Origin: Sclerurus mexicanus
Taxonomy: Eukaryota; Chordata; Aves; Passeriformes; Furnariidae
DNA: 64,000 nucleotides
Direction: 5' to 3'
Assembly (NCBI GenBank): GCA_013396755.1
Contig: VWZF01003843.1
Span: 490,979 to 554,978 of the forward strand
Shown here: positions 10,923 through 24,485 of the stretch, piece by piece
Layout of the letters: each line of letters opens with the position of its first letter
Numbering within the stretch: position 1 is the first letter of the stretch
Notes under the pieces: model-generated
What the model was told of the DNA's origin: nothing
The model's database searches: none
Seen by the model: only the letters and a program-made list of their open reading frames with translations
Program-made: the position numbers and the translations under genes

Positions 10923-13900
10923 TTAACCCAAAGTTAATTTTCCTGAGTAATTAATTCTGAAATTAATGGTGTTACTTGTTTGAGTAAATGCCTCTCTCTC
11001 CAGATGCCAGCACTGGCAGGTCCTGGTACTACAGCTCTGAGAAAAGCCACCTGGAATCATGGACAAATTACTTGCACATTGTTTTGGTGACCCTATCTGA
11101 GCCTACCATTTAAATATACCTCCTGTCATCTACCTCTTCCTTTCCTTTGTTCCTGAGTCTATTTCTTGCTGTCAAGGAATCTGAAGACTTGGAACTAGAG
11201 CCTAAATCATCAGAAAATGGCACATACTGGGTTACTGTCCTTCTCCAGTGTGAGGCTGAATGGCTCTGTGGTTTCCTATATAAAAAGTGTCTTTTGTGAG
11301 ATTGCCTCTTTGTTTAAACAAAAAGAGAGAAAGGGAGAGAATGAAATATACTATGGAATACTCAAGCAGATGCTTGGCATTATATTAACACATGTATTAT
11401 GGTGTATCATGTAATGGTACACTGTGGGGAATAGTAATGAATAGTTTGGAGCACAATAATGTGCATTGTTGATGTTTGTTAAAATAAAGATATTCAATTT
11501 ATAATAAAAGGGATTAAAAGCTTAATTCATGACTATGTTAATATTTGTCTGTAAGTACACAGATAAATGGTAACGTACCTTATCACATTAAACACCTGCA
11601 CGTACAAGTTCCCCTGCTGAGATCTCCATGGGATTGTATGTTTTACAGAGCTTAAACTTTCATTTCCCAAAATAATGATATCATTCATTTACAGATATAG
11701 ATAGGCTCTTCTTACTCAAACTCCAGCCTGAAATGAGAATTGTTACTTCAACTACAAAAATGTGGGATTAATTACCACAGTGATTGCCTGCTGCATCATC
11801 TGATGGTATTTGTATATAGAATTTATATATTTTGCAACAATCTGATTGCCTGACAGAAGTGAATTAACACTTCCTAAAATACACTGCTGTTAAAGGTAAA
11901 TGATACATCCAACACAGATGTGATGAGCCAGGCGGTGGTGGCAAACAGATCTCATCTCAACACAGATCTCCCAGTGTCTTGCCTGTATTTCCCACATGCC
12001 ATCCTCTGTGAACAACAGAAAAGAATGTGTGTTTGTGAAGAAAATGCATAATTAAGAAGGGTGATTGATGTCTGAACTATTTCATTGTTTAGCTCTGCTG
12101 TGGAAGTGTTTACAGGCATGCTGGATGCCTGTGCAGTCTCAGTGTATGTACTTGGAAGGATCCAGAGGACAAAATGTCAGCTGAAGCAACCACCATATTC
12201 CTCTCCATGAAAAACATAATCCAAACCAAAATGGTGGTAATTCACACTCTCTTTGCTTGCCAGCTTTTCGAAAAGTAGGAACAGAAAAGGAAAACCCAGT
12301 ACATCATGTAAGCACCAAACACAATCATAGTTGCTTATGAAGTAGGCATTTTATTTAAAGGTTTGGTAGGACAGACATTTTACAGGCACTGCCAGGTTTA
12401 TGGCTGTATCACATAGTCAGCATTTCCTGGCTAATACATGCACAGCAAACTTGCATAAAACTCTTAATTTTGCTATCTTGCCCTCTACTTAAGCCAGTCT
12501 CATGGACAACATCCATCCTCTTCTAATCCTCTCTCAGAACCACAGCTTCACTCCCACCCCCTCCTCCCCCTCTACACACACACACTTGTTTGAACCTGTC
12601 CTACCAGGCAAACTATTTAATGCATTTTTGATTGACTAACAGTTTAAAAGCAACATAGAGTTTATTAATTAACTGTCCCTTGTAGTATCTCATTTGCTTC
12701 TTACTCTGCAAGTGTATTCTCAGAGAAAAGGAAGATTTTGTGTTTTAAATGTTTGAGTTTTTTTAACATGCAGTTTGTTGGATGCTGAAGCACAATGGAG
12801 AGATTATGACCTCGGCTATGTCAGATGCAGTTGACTAATATATGACTGCACTCAAAGTCTATGTTGTGCTTGAAAATTAAGCCTCTCCAAATGTGTTTTG
12901 TGTGTGTGCACAGCTTGTGTGAAGGAATGACCACATTATGGAGCAGAAGAACCAGGGAGCCAATCATTGGTATGTCATCCTGCACATCCTGAAGTAGCTG
13001 CTTGTTTAATGAACACTTTGGATGTGTGCAAATGCACACATGAGGACTGGCAGATGCCTACCTGGTAGCAGGCTGTGACTGTCTGGGACAGCAGCAGGAG
13101 GCTGGGAGAGAGAAATTTGAGAGTTTAGAACTGTGTAGTCACCTCTGTTCCAGCAACTGCCTCTCACCTTTGGTATCTACCCATTAAACAGAGGAATTAA
13201 AGAGTAATTTAATTTAATTAAACCTGCATTCCTGGAAGTAATGGAACTGCCAAAGATCATTTTTCTTCAGCTTGGTGTCCACTGACTTGCTCCTGGAGGC
13301 CGTGGTGGTGGTCCTCCCCATCCTCTCTTTCTCAAGACTCAGTGGTACGTTAGTAAGAAGGCTACCACTGCTGACAGCCAGGTCTTGTACCTCACGCGGA
13401 TTTTCTGTGCATCAGACTTGAAAGCTAGTTGACATTTTCCAGAGGGTTAGAAGGAATTAGAGAGGACAAGCAGGCACAGCAGCAGTACAGCCACAGGAGT
13501 GGGAAAGACAAAATCTATGGGCTAACCTGGCCCAACACATCCCCTTGTATTATGGCTAGACATAATGCTCAACCTCTTTATTTTCAACTATCTCATGGAA
13601 CACAATATTTTCAGGTACTGTAAGAAGAAATATTCTTGTTAGGCTTCCATTTTGTATCTTGGATATGTTTCAGCAAAACATTTCAGCAAGACAAGCTTCA
13701 ATTTTTTACATTCCTACTTCAGTTCATGCTCTTCCTGCTTCTGGCTGTGCCTAGTTATGGAGACCTGCTCCAAACACCCTTCTCAGTGGGGTGATGCATT
13801 TGGGATCCTGAGTAAACCAGGAACTTGTTAACAATAAATTAAAATCAAGAGACTAATAAATCTAATGAGCTGAGTTTTGCTACTGCTGTCTTTTCACAGA

Positions 13901-13980
13901 CTTGAATCTATTGGTAGATCCAGACTTTAAAAAGTGCCCATCGCCTGAGAACCAATATACTGCAAAAAGACTGATACCTG
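10923..13980. other. Non-coding stretch
   Basis: No gene or transposon is recognised. A C-rich then CA-rich run lies at 12551-12585. A 72-codon minus-strand frame at 12821-13039 includes a TGTGTG-derived segment and has no recognisable domain. Confidence 0.55.
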
Positions 13981-14430
13981 TTATGTCAGGAGTGTCAGCA
14001 GCTCTTTAGATGAAGTGCCACGACCCTCACATTCCCCTGCACAGAGCAGCTGACAAAGAAGTAGCCAAATGCGAGCTGTGAACTTGGAGCAAGCAGTGTT
14101 TTGTGTGCTATTAGGAGAGCGACGTGTCTCAGAGCTGGCGGGCAGCGAGGCAAGACAGGAAAGAACTGGCAAGGTGCTAAGATGTTGGATGACCCTCATG
14201 GAAAAGAGGTGTAGTCGGGTTTTCTCTAGCCTTTGCAGGGACTTGGCTGCTGACATCTCCTCCAAGGCGTTCTCATCACCAGCAAAGCAGTAAAGAAATG
14301 CATCGTGTCACACAGTAGTTTGGGATAATAGAACAACTTCGCTTTCAGGCAATACTGTGACAAGACAAGATTTTCCCTAAACTATGACCTGGAAAGTTTT
14401 GAACACGATGAAGAACGTCTTTGATCTGCT
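13981..14430. other. CpG-enriched patch open on both strands
   Basis: This stretch stands out for its CpG density in a CpG-poor window (for example GAGCGACGTG, CTGGCGGGCAGCGAGG, AGTCGGG, AGGCGTT, ATCGTG). Open frames overlap in opposite directions: 94 codons minus (13981-14265) and 74 codons plus (14069-14293). Neither encodes a domain I recognise, and mutual overlap argues that at most one could be real. It could be a regulatory element, an old repeat or a non-coding RNA exon; I cannot tell. Confidence 0.4.
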
Positions 14431-14437
14431 TGCCACC

Positions 14438-14460
14438 TGCATGCCTGCTCCTGGCATGCA
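14438..14460. repeat. 8-bp hairpin
   Basis: TGCATGCC (14438-14445) and GGCATGCA (14453-14460) are perfect reverse complements with a 7-base loop. It is too short for a microRNA precursor and no function is inferred. Confidence 0.8.
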
Positions 14461-17437
14461 TTTACACTATTAATATAAAAAGTTTTTATCTGGCTAGGGA
14501 AACACTCCTGGAAACACTTGATTTAAAAAAATGAGTATTTATCCCTGTTAAATACCTTTGTTCTGTATTAAACAGCACTAGTAATCTACAGATATGTGAA
14601 ATAAAAGTTGATTTTCCCAATAGTTGTATCTTCACGCAATTTTATTTTTTTTAGAAATAAAGCTGTGCACATTTATTTTAATTTTCAGTTTGATTTCCTT
14701 TGCCTTTTTAAAATAGATATTTCCAAATTTTAATTTAAAATCTTTAATTAGAATGTCTCATTTATATGCAATAATTAGGGGAAATGATGCTGGAGACATT
14801 TTCAAATCATATTCTTCTATTAAGAAATTTATATGTTTCTGAGCATTGAAAAACTGTTATAAACCTCATTGTTCACACTAATCCTTTAGATCTTTCTCTG
14901 AGTGTATATTTTTAAGATAACTACTGTTGTTTGGAGGAAGATCAGTTTCTTTCANTTATGTTAATCAGTCAGGGAACATTTCCAATTCAATTTTACCTGA
15001 GCGCTGGTCAGCTAGAGTTTCCTTTGTTTGATGTCCCTTGAGTCTTCCCTTGTCTTTTAAACTGTAATTTAGTTGGAGCTGCTGTCAATTTACTCCGTCC
15101 ATTACATTTGCAGTGATATTCCAGACATTGTCTTCTATTCAGTCCTAGAGAAGTTGCTTGACCTAAACAAAGTGTGCAGGGTAAAATCCTATAGAGACTG
15201 GAAGTGCAAGCACAGAACTCCTGTTTGCCTATGTGCAATACACGCATACAAATAAAATTGTTGCTACCTACCAAGATTATTGCTATTTTGTTTTTAGTCT
15301 AACAGATCCTTACACTCAAGAGAGCTACCAAATGGTAATTAATTAGGATTTTCAATGAAGTGGACATGTCCCACACAATTAGCCAGCCAGCTTTCTCTCT
15401 GCTCTGCCATGCCATTCCTCTATAGTAAGAGAATTTTAAACCTTGCTACTTTTTAACTCCATAGAACAGACCTTAACACTGAGGTGGATTTTTTTTTTCA
15501 TAAATACCAGTCATGGAGTATAATACTGTCATGGAGTTCAACAAATAGGGCAATTTTCTTGCCCTTAGTCCATATCAACAAGTTCTTAAGGCTTCAGTGC
15601 GCCAGGTGGGAAATTGTTGCTTTGAGCAGTTGCTTTCAGTGGGACAAGAAGGGGAAAAGCCCCTGATAAGGGTATTAGAGCCAATTTTAACCATTGAGTT
15701 ACCTTGACTGAGAGTGATGCCCATGTCTGTGACAGCAGAAAGGAGAGGTATTGCCTGCATGAGCTTCCATGGGTGCCTCTAAAAGGTGTTACCTGGGTCT
15801 GGAGAGCTGAAAGGTAAAACACCAGAATGGTATGTCCTCTCCTGCAGTTAAATGACAAATGGCAGACGATAAAACTTCAGTCCATGGAATAAGAGAGAGT
15901 AAGGACTTTGTGAAGCTTGAGAGAGATGGAAACATGTAAGTCATACATGTCCCTCTGTGGCTCCACAGGCATTGCAAAGAAGCTGAATTGTGTTTTTTTT
16001 ACAAAGTTTCCCAGCCTGCCCAGGTTAGATATTGGAGCAACCTGCTTTGCTGTCTTTAGGCTCACGTGCCTTGGGTGGGGGGAGGTGCTGTCTTGGTCAG
16101 TTGGATACTTGGGGCCAGGTTCTTGAGAGCCCTGAGGTCTAGGATACATGTCACATCAGGGCCCAAACCCCAGTCCTCTGCCAGAGTACTCTGGGAAGCT
16201 CTGCAATGTCATGACCAAGGGATTTCTGTCCTTCTGAGTCATTTGGGGCTACAGGTCCACATTCACTAAGAGAAGGAGTCTCCCATTTCAAAGAACAACA
16301 TTCTGGCCTGATCCTGCAATGCCTGGTCAGATGCAATTCCTACGGTATTGACATTGGTTCTAAAGGTACAGTAGACTTGGCTTCTTGGAGCCAATGGAGG
16401 TTGCATTTATCTGCATTGATTCCAGAACACAGAGTAGTGAGTCTGTTTCAGAAATGGCTTGATGTTTCAGAATATTCTGCTTTTCCCATTTGGTTTTATA
16501 TGTACATCTGTAGGCAGCTTTTCCCCTTGAGGATAGGCACTAGGAATGTCTTCAGGACAGCCAAATAATTAAGCTGTCAATTTATTCATTTGCCACTAGT
16601 GTGAAGCTTAAAAATAGGAAGTGATCAATAGTTAATGACAGAGAGGATAGAAGAGCAGGAGCTGCCTGCCTTCTGCCCACAGGCTTGACAAGGTGACTGT
16701 TCTGACAGTGTGCAGACACTTGTATGGCCCTAACCTCCGTCAGCATTGCTTGTTGTAATTAACATGGGTCTTCCCCAGCATTTACCTTCCATCACTCACT
16801 CAGCACAAACAATTGTCAGATTGTTTTCTATTATAAATTGCATTTGGCACCCAAAATCAGAGGAATTTGAAAGGGCTGAGTTATGGATTTCTTTTTTTGA
16901 CCTGTTAGGTTGGTTTTGTTTTTTCTTTTAATTATGATGGGAAATAGTCTGTATGCTTGGTTTAGTTGCATTCAGTCTCAGCAACTGATACACTTATGTT
17001 CTATACACGATGCATATTTGAGCCATGTGTATGGATTTGCATTTCATTCTATGTACGATCAATGAAACTTGTTTTAAAAGCCACTGCAAAATAAGAGAGC
17101 AGTTTCTGTAGACTGTGATTGTCTTTGTAGGACAGCTAATGTATTGCAGTGCAGAAGCTGAGCAGTGGGTCTCAGAGATACCCTTCAGCCAAGATGAACT
17201 AGGAGGTTCCCAGCACCCACAGCCTTTGCTGCAAGGAGTCTATGAGCTCAGGTAATTCATCCACACCTTAGTGGGACTGACGTCTGCAACTAGGAAAGCC
17301 AAACATATAACAAGGTCTAACCTTGGTTAGTGGGAACTTTGTGATTGACTTTGGCTAAGCCAGAGTCAGTGGCAGTTATGTTCAAGGGAAGCATAGATCC
17401 CAATGGTGTTGATGTTTATTGTCTAAGACCAGCATTG

Positions 17438-17461
17438 ATTCTTTAATTAATTCTTTAATTA
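17438..17461 (+). repeat. 12-bp tandem pair
   Basis: ATTCTTTAATTA occurs twice without a spacer. The words include TTAATTA homeodomain-type cores, which may be a by-product of AT richness. Confidence 0.8.
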
Positions 17462-18255
17462 AAATTTGCTTATTTGCTGGTGGCTGCATTAAATGATAGA
17501 GGCTAGCTACTTACAGGGAACGGTTGCTTACATATGGAAAGTAATTGGTTTTATAGTAAAGAAATTATTTATATATATCCCACCATTTACCTGGGCTATA
17601 AAGTATAGGAATCATTTTATTCCTTTACATCTTGGTTTGTGATAGAAATACATATTGGATGTATGTGGGCTTTTGACAATACAATTCAAATGTATTTTGT
17701 CTGGTATTTTTTCTGTTGCGTATGAAACATCAAGAGAGATGTTTTTTTATCTTTCTTTATCTGACAGTACCAGCAAGATTTATGGAGCAAGGAAAAGACT
17801 GCTACAAAATACCTAATTATAACAGGAAGAATTACTGTTAAACCAGGTTATTGTTATATCTTAAATAATTTTTTTTTTTTTTTTAGCTAAGTGAATTCAG
17901 AAGTACTATCAATGCTGTTTGTGTACCAAATTCTAAACAAGGGGAAGGGACATGTTAGAAGACCCTGGAGTGTTGTTGTGTAACATGACTGTAAAGAAAC
18001 TTGTGTGAATTATGGGTTATATTGATTGGGTGGCCTATTTAAAAACATCAGGTGAAGAAAGTCACAGGTTAGGACAGAAGGAAATTCAGTTAGACTTTCT
18101 GGGGGAAAAGAAAAGCCATCTCTGGTGGAACCAAAGATTTAGTACAACCTCCTGCTTTTACCAGATTGACTTTTTTTTCTCTTTTTTAAAGGCAGTTCAA
18201 GTTATTTTTCAGTATAAAATTACGTTAAAAACTATCTGTTGAAGTGAGTTTTCCC

Positions 18256-18680
18256 TCCGTTGTTATGTTTGCGAAGTTTGACCTGAACTGATGGCAGAGA
18301 CTGTTTCATCAATGGCATCTGCTCAGCGCTCTTTGTAATTAATTTCACAAGCTTCTGCCATGCCTCTATACCAGCCTTCCCTGGACACACATTAAGGTCA
18401 TGAGTTGGGAAGAGACAGCTATGGCAGCACCAGAGAAACAGAGGACAGGCTGTGATATAGGGTGGAAATGAAGCTACTACCAGTGAATTCCACACTTGCT
18501 AGGCACTGATGGCTGCTCAAGGAGACTAATGGCTGACTTTGCTCTTATATTTCTCGTCCTCCTCTACAGCTGTGTCTTCATCCTGCCAACAGCTTTTGCT
18601 TTATCATTTGTATAATTATCGTATCTTAATTACGGTTATTTCTCTCCGTCTAACCTTGCTGAGGTGATATTTTCCCAAAA
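18256..18680. promoter_or_regulatory. Candidate conserved non-coding block
   Basis: Balanced-composition sequence with homeodomain-type words (TTTGTAATTAATTTC, TGTATAATTATC, CTTAATTACGG) and no simple repeats. It looks like enhancer-type sequence rather than decayed transposon, but this rests on word content only. Confidence 0.22.
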
Positions 18681-21600
18681 TTGCTGTCTCTAATATTCTT
18701 TGTAGACTTCATCTCAGTATTTCTGTCATTGTCAGCAACAAAGCAAAGCTGAATTTAACTGCAGTAGCGTGCCTTGGTGCATCCCAGAGTCCTGGTTCCT
18801 TACGGGTATAGAGATACTCTGGATAGCATATAAGTATGATGGACAGTGTGCCCTCTGACTGTGTGCCAGACCTGTATTTAGCGGAGAACACAGTGTTGGA
18901 AGAGAAAGGAAAATCTGTATTTATCAAGCAGTGGATCACAACATAAAAAAGCACTGAGATGCCTTTTGGCCCATAAAGTCTTGCATCCCTCAATTCATAT
19001 TTAAGGGCAGCCATCAAGGGTCCTTTCGGGACATCATTGGTTGTGTTTTTCCAGCTGATTTGGTATTAAATTTTTGGTTTTCAAAAAATGAAAACCCTCT
19101 GGAAATCGTCTGGTTTTTATCATCACTGTGTGGGAATTTTTAATGTCACTGGGACGGAATCAAAACAAGGGTCCTTCATGTATGATTTTTTTGTCATTTG
19201 ACAAGAGTTTGGAAAACCTGATTCCTCTTTAACAGACCAACCAAAACATACAAAAAAGTTGAATTTCTTCACAGTGCACATCTAAATGTATTCTCCATCA
19301 GAAAATAGCAATTATTGAATACATCATGTACAACGACATCAGGGAGAAAAACGTTCCTCTTGCTGCCCAATGGAACATGCTGAAACACCTGTTTCATATC
19401 ATGAAACCATTTATAATTACTTCAAAAAAAGTGAGAGCTTAAATGTCATCATTAAATCTACTTCTGCCACTCATGTCTTTGTTGGAAAAAATCCCTAGGG
19501 GGCGGAGGGAGAAATAAAACATATTAAAAACACATTCATTCATTTTCCTGTATCTTAAATCTTTGAGCCATAGAGACAAGCAAATATTGATACTAAACGC
19601 AGTCTTAGAGCTGAATAGTTATTTCCATGACTCTATATTGACAAATAGTCATTAACTGCCCTTTCTTCTCCCCTGGAAGATGACAAGACAGTGATATTTT
19701 CAAACAATCTCACATTGCTCTATTACTGTCTTGGTCTCTATGCCTTGTAAAAAAAAAAAAAGGAAGAAAAAAAAAAAGATGTGTCTTGTGTTTTTTTATT
19801 GTTTCTATGTCAGTAAGTGACTGTGAAGCAGTTGGCCTTTTTTGTGCTCTAGGGTACTCAAATGGCCCTTATAGTAAATATCCACTTTTGCCCATAACTA
19901 GACAGGGTTTGTGTCTCAGGTTTTCAAGCTGCATCCTGGACAAGAGAAGCCATGTACTCAGGGAATTCATGCTTTGCTATTACATGTCATCAGATTTTGG
20001 TTTGAGTGAAAATAACACTGGAAACTCAATACTTAAAAGGAAAAAAAAAAAAGTGACATAAGTGGCTCTGAGGTGCCTGTATGTAGCAATGAAGCAGGGA
20101 CAGACATGCAGCCCTGTAGAGCCATCTGGTACCTCAGCCCACATTAAAATAAGTCAGGTGTGGTCTGAGATGCTTTATTTGAGCACAAAGCCTGGTACAA
20201 CTACACTGAATGTACGGAAATTGTTTTTGCTTAGGGTAGATCATCTTATCCCTAGTTCAGAAAGAACTAACAATGCATTGTCTGAAAAATGCATTTCAAA
20301 GAACCTACCCTGGTTATTCAAAGCTGTCCATGTGATTTGTCTTTTTTTCCTAGAGTAGGAAATTCCTCCAGCCATGATCCCAAGACATCCTACTCAACAC
20401 ATTTTAAATGAGCAGGAGAATGATGAAGCACATTTTCTTGAGCTGGGAATATGGTACTTCTCTCCCAAACTGGAGCAAAACATCTCACCATTTCTGTTGC
20501 TGACTGGCAAACTTATTGCTTTCAATGGATTTTGTTTCTATTGTTTCTGTTTCTGTGTGTTAAAGGAGTGCTAAAATACTATAAGAGTAAACCAACATGC
20601 CGTACCTTGACAGGTATCAGTTGGCTAAGTAATAAGGAGATGATGCACAGCCATAAAAGGGGTGAATTTGACTTGACTGGAAAGGGGAGTCAACAAAAAG
20701 TTTTCACATGGGTGATGACTTCACAGTTTCAGGCTAAACCCACTGTTCTAGCAAATGCCAAGAAAGATTGGTGAGAGAATTGGAAGATAGTTTCAGAGTG
20801 GTGTCTGTGACTAGGTTTTTTGATCTAATTGGAAATGGGAAACAGAAGGCAAGTAGGTAACTCTAAAATTAAGACTTTCCATCTGGCAGGAAGGCTAGTG
20901 ATACAATGGACAAAGATGAGGTTTGAGAGGATTTTGAGTAATAGTTTTAGAGTTAATTCTGGAGTTTTTTGTGCAGTATTTACTGTTTACTGTTTACACT
21001 GTTTTATGAGTTTCTGATTCATCATGTAGTTCTCAGTAGTAGAAACCTTGTTTTGATACCATGCCTACATGCTTGTGTAACTAGGACTATTTGCTGATAA
21101 TCCCAATTTAGCTCCTAAATTCTCCACTGAATCCTAAAACTCCATCCTATTCTGGTGTTTAACTGAGAAACTATTATTGCTCCCAACACCAAAGGTTATG
21201 TATGCAATTGCTGTTTTCTTTCTAGGGCAGGTGGTCACCGTTTTTTTCCCTTAGATCCAGACCTGCTATGGTGAAAGACAAGGGCAGGGGGAAAGTGATG
21301 AGTCTTATGACCATCAAGGAAAGCATGTTAAGAGCTAAATTTTCTCCTGTCATTGACCTTCTGTGGCATCCTAAAGTTCTACTGCTGGCTTGGCTAGCTT
21401 GTGGCAATGCACAGTCCCATTATCACCAAGGCAGTATGGGGCCAGTTACAGACAACCATGTGCTAGTGTACTTGAGCCAATTCCTAGTTCAAAGTTGTGC
21501 AGACGTTTTAGTAGTATTAACAGGACCAGCATGGCTGTGCTGCCTCTGGGCTGATCTGTGATCTTGTATTGCTGGAACAGGGAAGTCACATTTTATTTTG

Positions 21601-23462
21601 GCTAGGGACCATGTGTTTGAAATCATCACCCTTTTGACTCCATGTAATGCACTGTGGTTCCCATCGCAAAGCAGCCTCCTAGTGTGTGATTTGGATTCTT
21701 TTTGGATTAAATTAAACTGGAGGATGCATTCTTGGAGTCACCTAATGCACTCCAACCACTAATAAGCATGTTGCCTCTGGGATCAAAACAGAGCCAGTCT
21801 GAAATAAAAACACCCAAAGAGTGCAGACCAGGTCCCCTGCACCAGCTGCTTCCTCTAACAAGTCTTCACCTACTGGGCCCTTACTTGTTCAATAATCACA
21901 GTTTATATGATCAGCAGGGCAAGGTGCAACACATGGGTTACTTCTGTAAAGGTGTCGCTCTCACAGTATACTTAGTAAAGTGCTACCTTGGCTGCACCAA
22001 CACATTGCAGTTCAGCTGCCTACTATGTTTTCTGTAGCTGTGTCTGGTACACAGTACACGAGCATTTTTTGGTTATATGCATATGTGTGTATATCTGTAT
22101 GTATATATAAAAACATACACAAGCCTACTGTTTGGATGTTTTATAACATAAGGTGAAGTACCAAATTTTTAATCACAGCATCCCTTTATCATAATGGAAA
22201 ACAAATTGGAGGTCAAAGTTGTTATAATAAAACATCCATCCTGGAGCTTTTTAGAGGAACCTGTTTAAAAAGGTTAAAGTAGGTAATTATCACAACCCTA
22301 ATTTACAACTACTTGGCAATAAGAGTTGCTTTTCAATGAACCATTTATTCATGATCTGCTGCTTCACACTGCAGGATTCTTCTTGACTAGGTTAGAAAAT
22401 GTAATTAATAAATGATAGGATTATTTATGGTTCACGGTGCCAGATTGAGAAATACAATGATATACAGAATGAGCTAAAAATTATTCTTACAAGCAGCATC
22501 TTGGTTTTTAATCCATGGATTCCATTGTCATTTTACTTGATATGGTGTGGTGAACTCCTGATGGTATTCATAGGATGTTTTTTTGTTTGTCATTCTAACT
22601 GCTCTGAGTGACAATAAAAATGGACATGCTCCTTTGAGAACAAATTTAATGAATGCTGACATACTAATCTGAGGTAGGGTGGCATTTGTGGTTTTCCTTA
22701 GTTCGACTGTAGTAGTGATTAGCTCAAGGCCCCAGTGGAATCTGGAAGATGGTTATATTTCATAGACATAAAGTGATCCTCTTCGAGAATTTATTCTAGT
22801 AATGCTAGTTAAGGAAACCCACCTACTAAATACAAACAAGCCCTATCAATTTCAAGTAACAAAATTATGTTAAAATAAGATGATGTCAGCTCCAATGTCT
22901 ATTCATGGGCAGAGTGCCTGGTCATGTGTGACTGAAGTAGAAATTTTGCTTTGACCTTCAAAACCTGTAAGAACCAGGCCCCAGAGGAAAAGCATCCAAA
23001 GTGATAACATTTTTTTGCATTGGTTGTTATTAATTATTGCTTGGATAAAAAGTGTTCACAATGAGAAAAATATTTTATACTCTGGTTTATACACAGTCCT
23101 ATAGAAAACCAGCACAAAATCTAAATCTGAGGGGCACTGTCTGTGTGCCATACTGATAACATCCTGGAGCTAATCAGTGAAAATCCAGACTTTAGCTTTA
23201 AGTTGAAATATACTCTGGATCAATTCAGCTTCCAGTTTATTCTTAGCTCAAATTCCTTTTAAAATACTTTCCTATAGTAATTAAGATTGCCAACAGTGAC
23301 TCTTAAATATATGTGCATGTAGCTGATACTTCCAGAAGTGACCTACTAAGAGAATTAAAAAATGCGTTTAGGTTTTGATGATGATTTGAATCCCGTGGCT
23401 TTAGAATTTCAAGTGGCAAATAACACTGGAAATGTGAATAATGGATGAAACCCAGGGGATTT
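18681..23462. other. Non-coding stretch
   Basis: No gene is recognised. It contains A-rich tracts at 19749-19777 and 20034-20053 and a TA/TG-rich microsatellite remnant near 22078-22120. Plus-strand frames of about 60-107 codons between 19.8 and 22.0 kb overlap one another, carry no recognisable domain and I do not call them genes. Confidence 0.5.
19749..19777 (+). repeat. A-rich tract
   Basis: Two A runs separated by GGAAG. A second A run lies at 20041-20052. I looked for matching target-site duplications that would mark a retroposed copy between them and saw none. Confidence 0.8.
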
Positions 23463-23636
23463 ATGGAATCACAGAAGGGTTGAGATTGGAGGGCATCTCT
23501 GGAGGTCATCCAGTCCAAGTCCCCTGCTCAGGCAAGGTAAGCTACAGCAGGTTGCCCAGAACCACTTTCGGATGAGTTTTGTACATCTCCAGATACGGAT
23601 AGTTCTCAGCCTCTCCAGACAATCTCTCCCAGGACA
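23463..23636 (-). mobile_element. CR1 LINE 3' end fragment
   Basis: The plus strand reads GGAATCACAGAAGGGTTGAG, then GGAGGTCATCCAGTCCAAG and AGCAGGTTGCCCAGAACCAC, which is the reverse strand of the CR1 3' UTR and ORF2 end. The copy is 5'-truncated at about 23636 and non-coding. Confidence 0.92.
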
Positions 23637-23859
23637 AATTAATACAGATTTAATTGTTATAACAGGATTTAGTTTTAAATATGGGTAAAGTTATGCTTTC
23701 CTATGTATGCATTTGCATACAGATGCATATGTAAAATTATACTGGGGTTTGATTTTTTTTGTAGACTGAGATCAATTTATTACAGTGTTACTGGGTTATA
23801 GTTCTGAACACTAATTTAATTTAACTTGATTTCTGGTGCCACAAGAATTAGAAAGACTG

Positions 23860-24145
23860 TTTCTTATGTTGCCCTAAACTTATGGTGGCCAGTGTGGACT
23901 CCCCTCTTCATGGGTCAGCAGGTACCTGCCAGGACCCTCCTCCAACAGGATCCTCCCCTGGGGTCACAGCCTCTTTCAGGCACCCACCTGTTTCTGCATG
24001 GGTCTTCTCTGTGGGCTGCAGGTGGATCTCTGCGTCCTCCATGGGCTGCAGGGGCACAGCTGTCTCATCATGGTCTGCACCGTGGGCTGCAGGGGAACCT
24101 CAGCTCTGGCACCCGACCTCGGTGTCTGCATCAGAGAAAGGGAAA
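23860..24145 (-). mobile_element. Fragment of an avian ERV-type LTR
   Basis: The stretch contains three GGGCTGCAGG words at about 24014, 24044 and 24083, set in GGTGGATCTCTGCGTCC, CATGGTCTGCACCGTGG and GACCTCGGTGTCTGCA contexts. I recognise these as the reverse strand of an LTR group common in birds and probably related to the solo LTR at 44.8 kb. Both LTR ends are missing. Overlapping open frames on both strands here (up to 146 codons) are shadows of this GC-rich repeat. No viral gene is present. Confidence 0.7.
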
Positions 24146-24423
24146 GTGTCTCCTCTACGTTTCCAAACAAAAATGAGATAAAGTGTTTGTCTTTCTTCAG
24201 ATGTCTTTGTCTTTTTTCTTCAGAAATCTTCCATTTCTTCCTACATTTCATAAAGAGTAAGGTGAAGGTTCCACATAAAGTGTGAAGATAATTTTGCATC
24301 ACAATTGTCAAATTAATATTCTTGAGCTGAGCTTTGTTTAAATGACAGCTGATACCTGGTCTGTGAAGAACAGGGGTGTTGGGTATTTTTCCTGTTTGGT
24401 TAAATATATGACGCAAATCAACA

Positions 24424-24485
24424 TTTTTGTTTGTTTGTTTGTTTGGGGGTTTTTTTGTTTGCTTTTTTGTTTTTTGGTTTTTTTC
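24424..24485 (+). repeat. GTTT/T-rich low-complexity tract
   Basis: (GTTT)n followed by G5 and T runs. It also produces a lysine/glutamine-rich chance frame on the minus strand. Confidence 0.9.

Larger units (their letters stand above)
14431..18255. other. Non-coding stretch
   Basis: Unique sequence with one ambiguous base at 14955. It contains a small hairpin (14438-14460), a 12-bp tandem pair (17438-17461) and a 16-base poly-T (17869-17884). Several frames between 15.5 and 16.6 kb overlap on both strands, which is the pattern of chance open frames in slightly GC-richer sequence. Confidence 0.5.

Noticed and set aside
19749..20053. Possible processed pseudogene ending in an A run
   Set aside because: The frame between the two A runs has no recognisable parent and no target-site duplication was seen.
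23826..24416. Frames of 95-146 codons on both strands
   Set aside because: They overlie an LTR fragment and overlap each other; no viral protein motif is visible.
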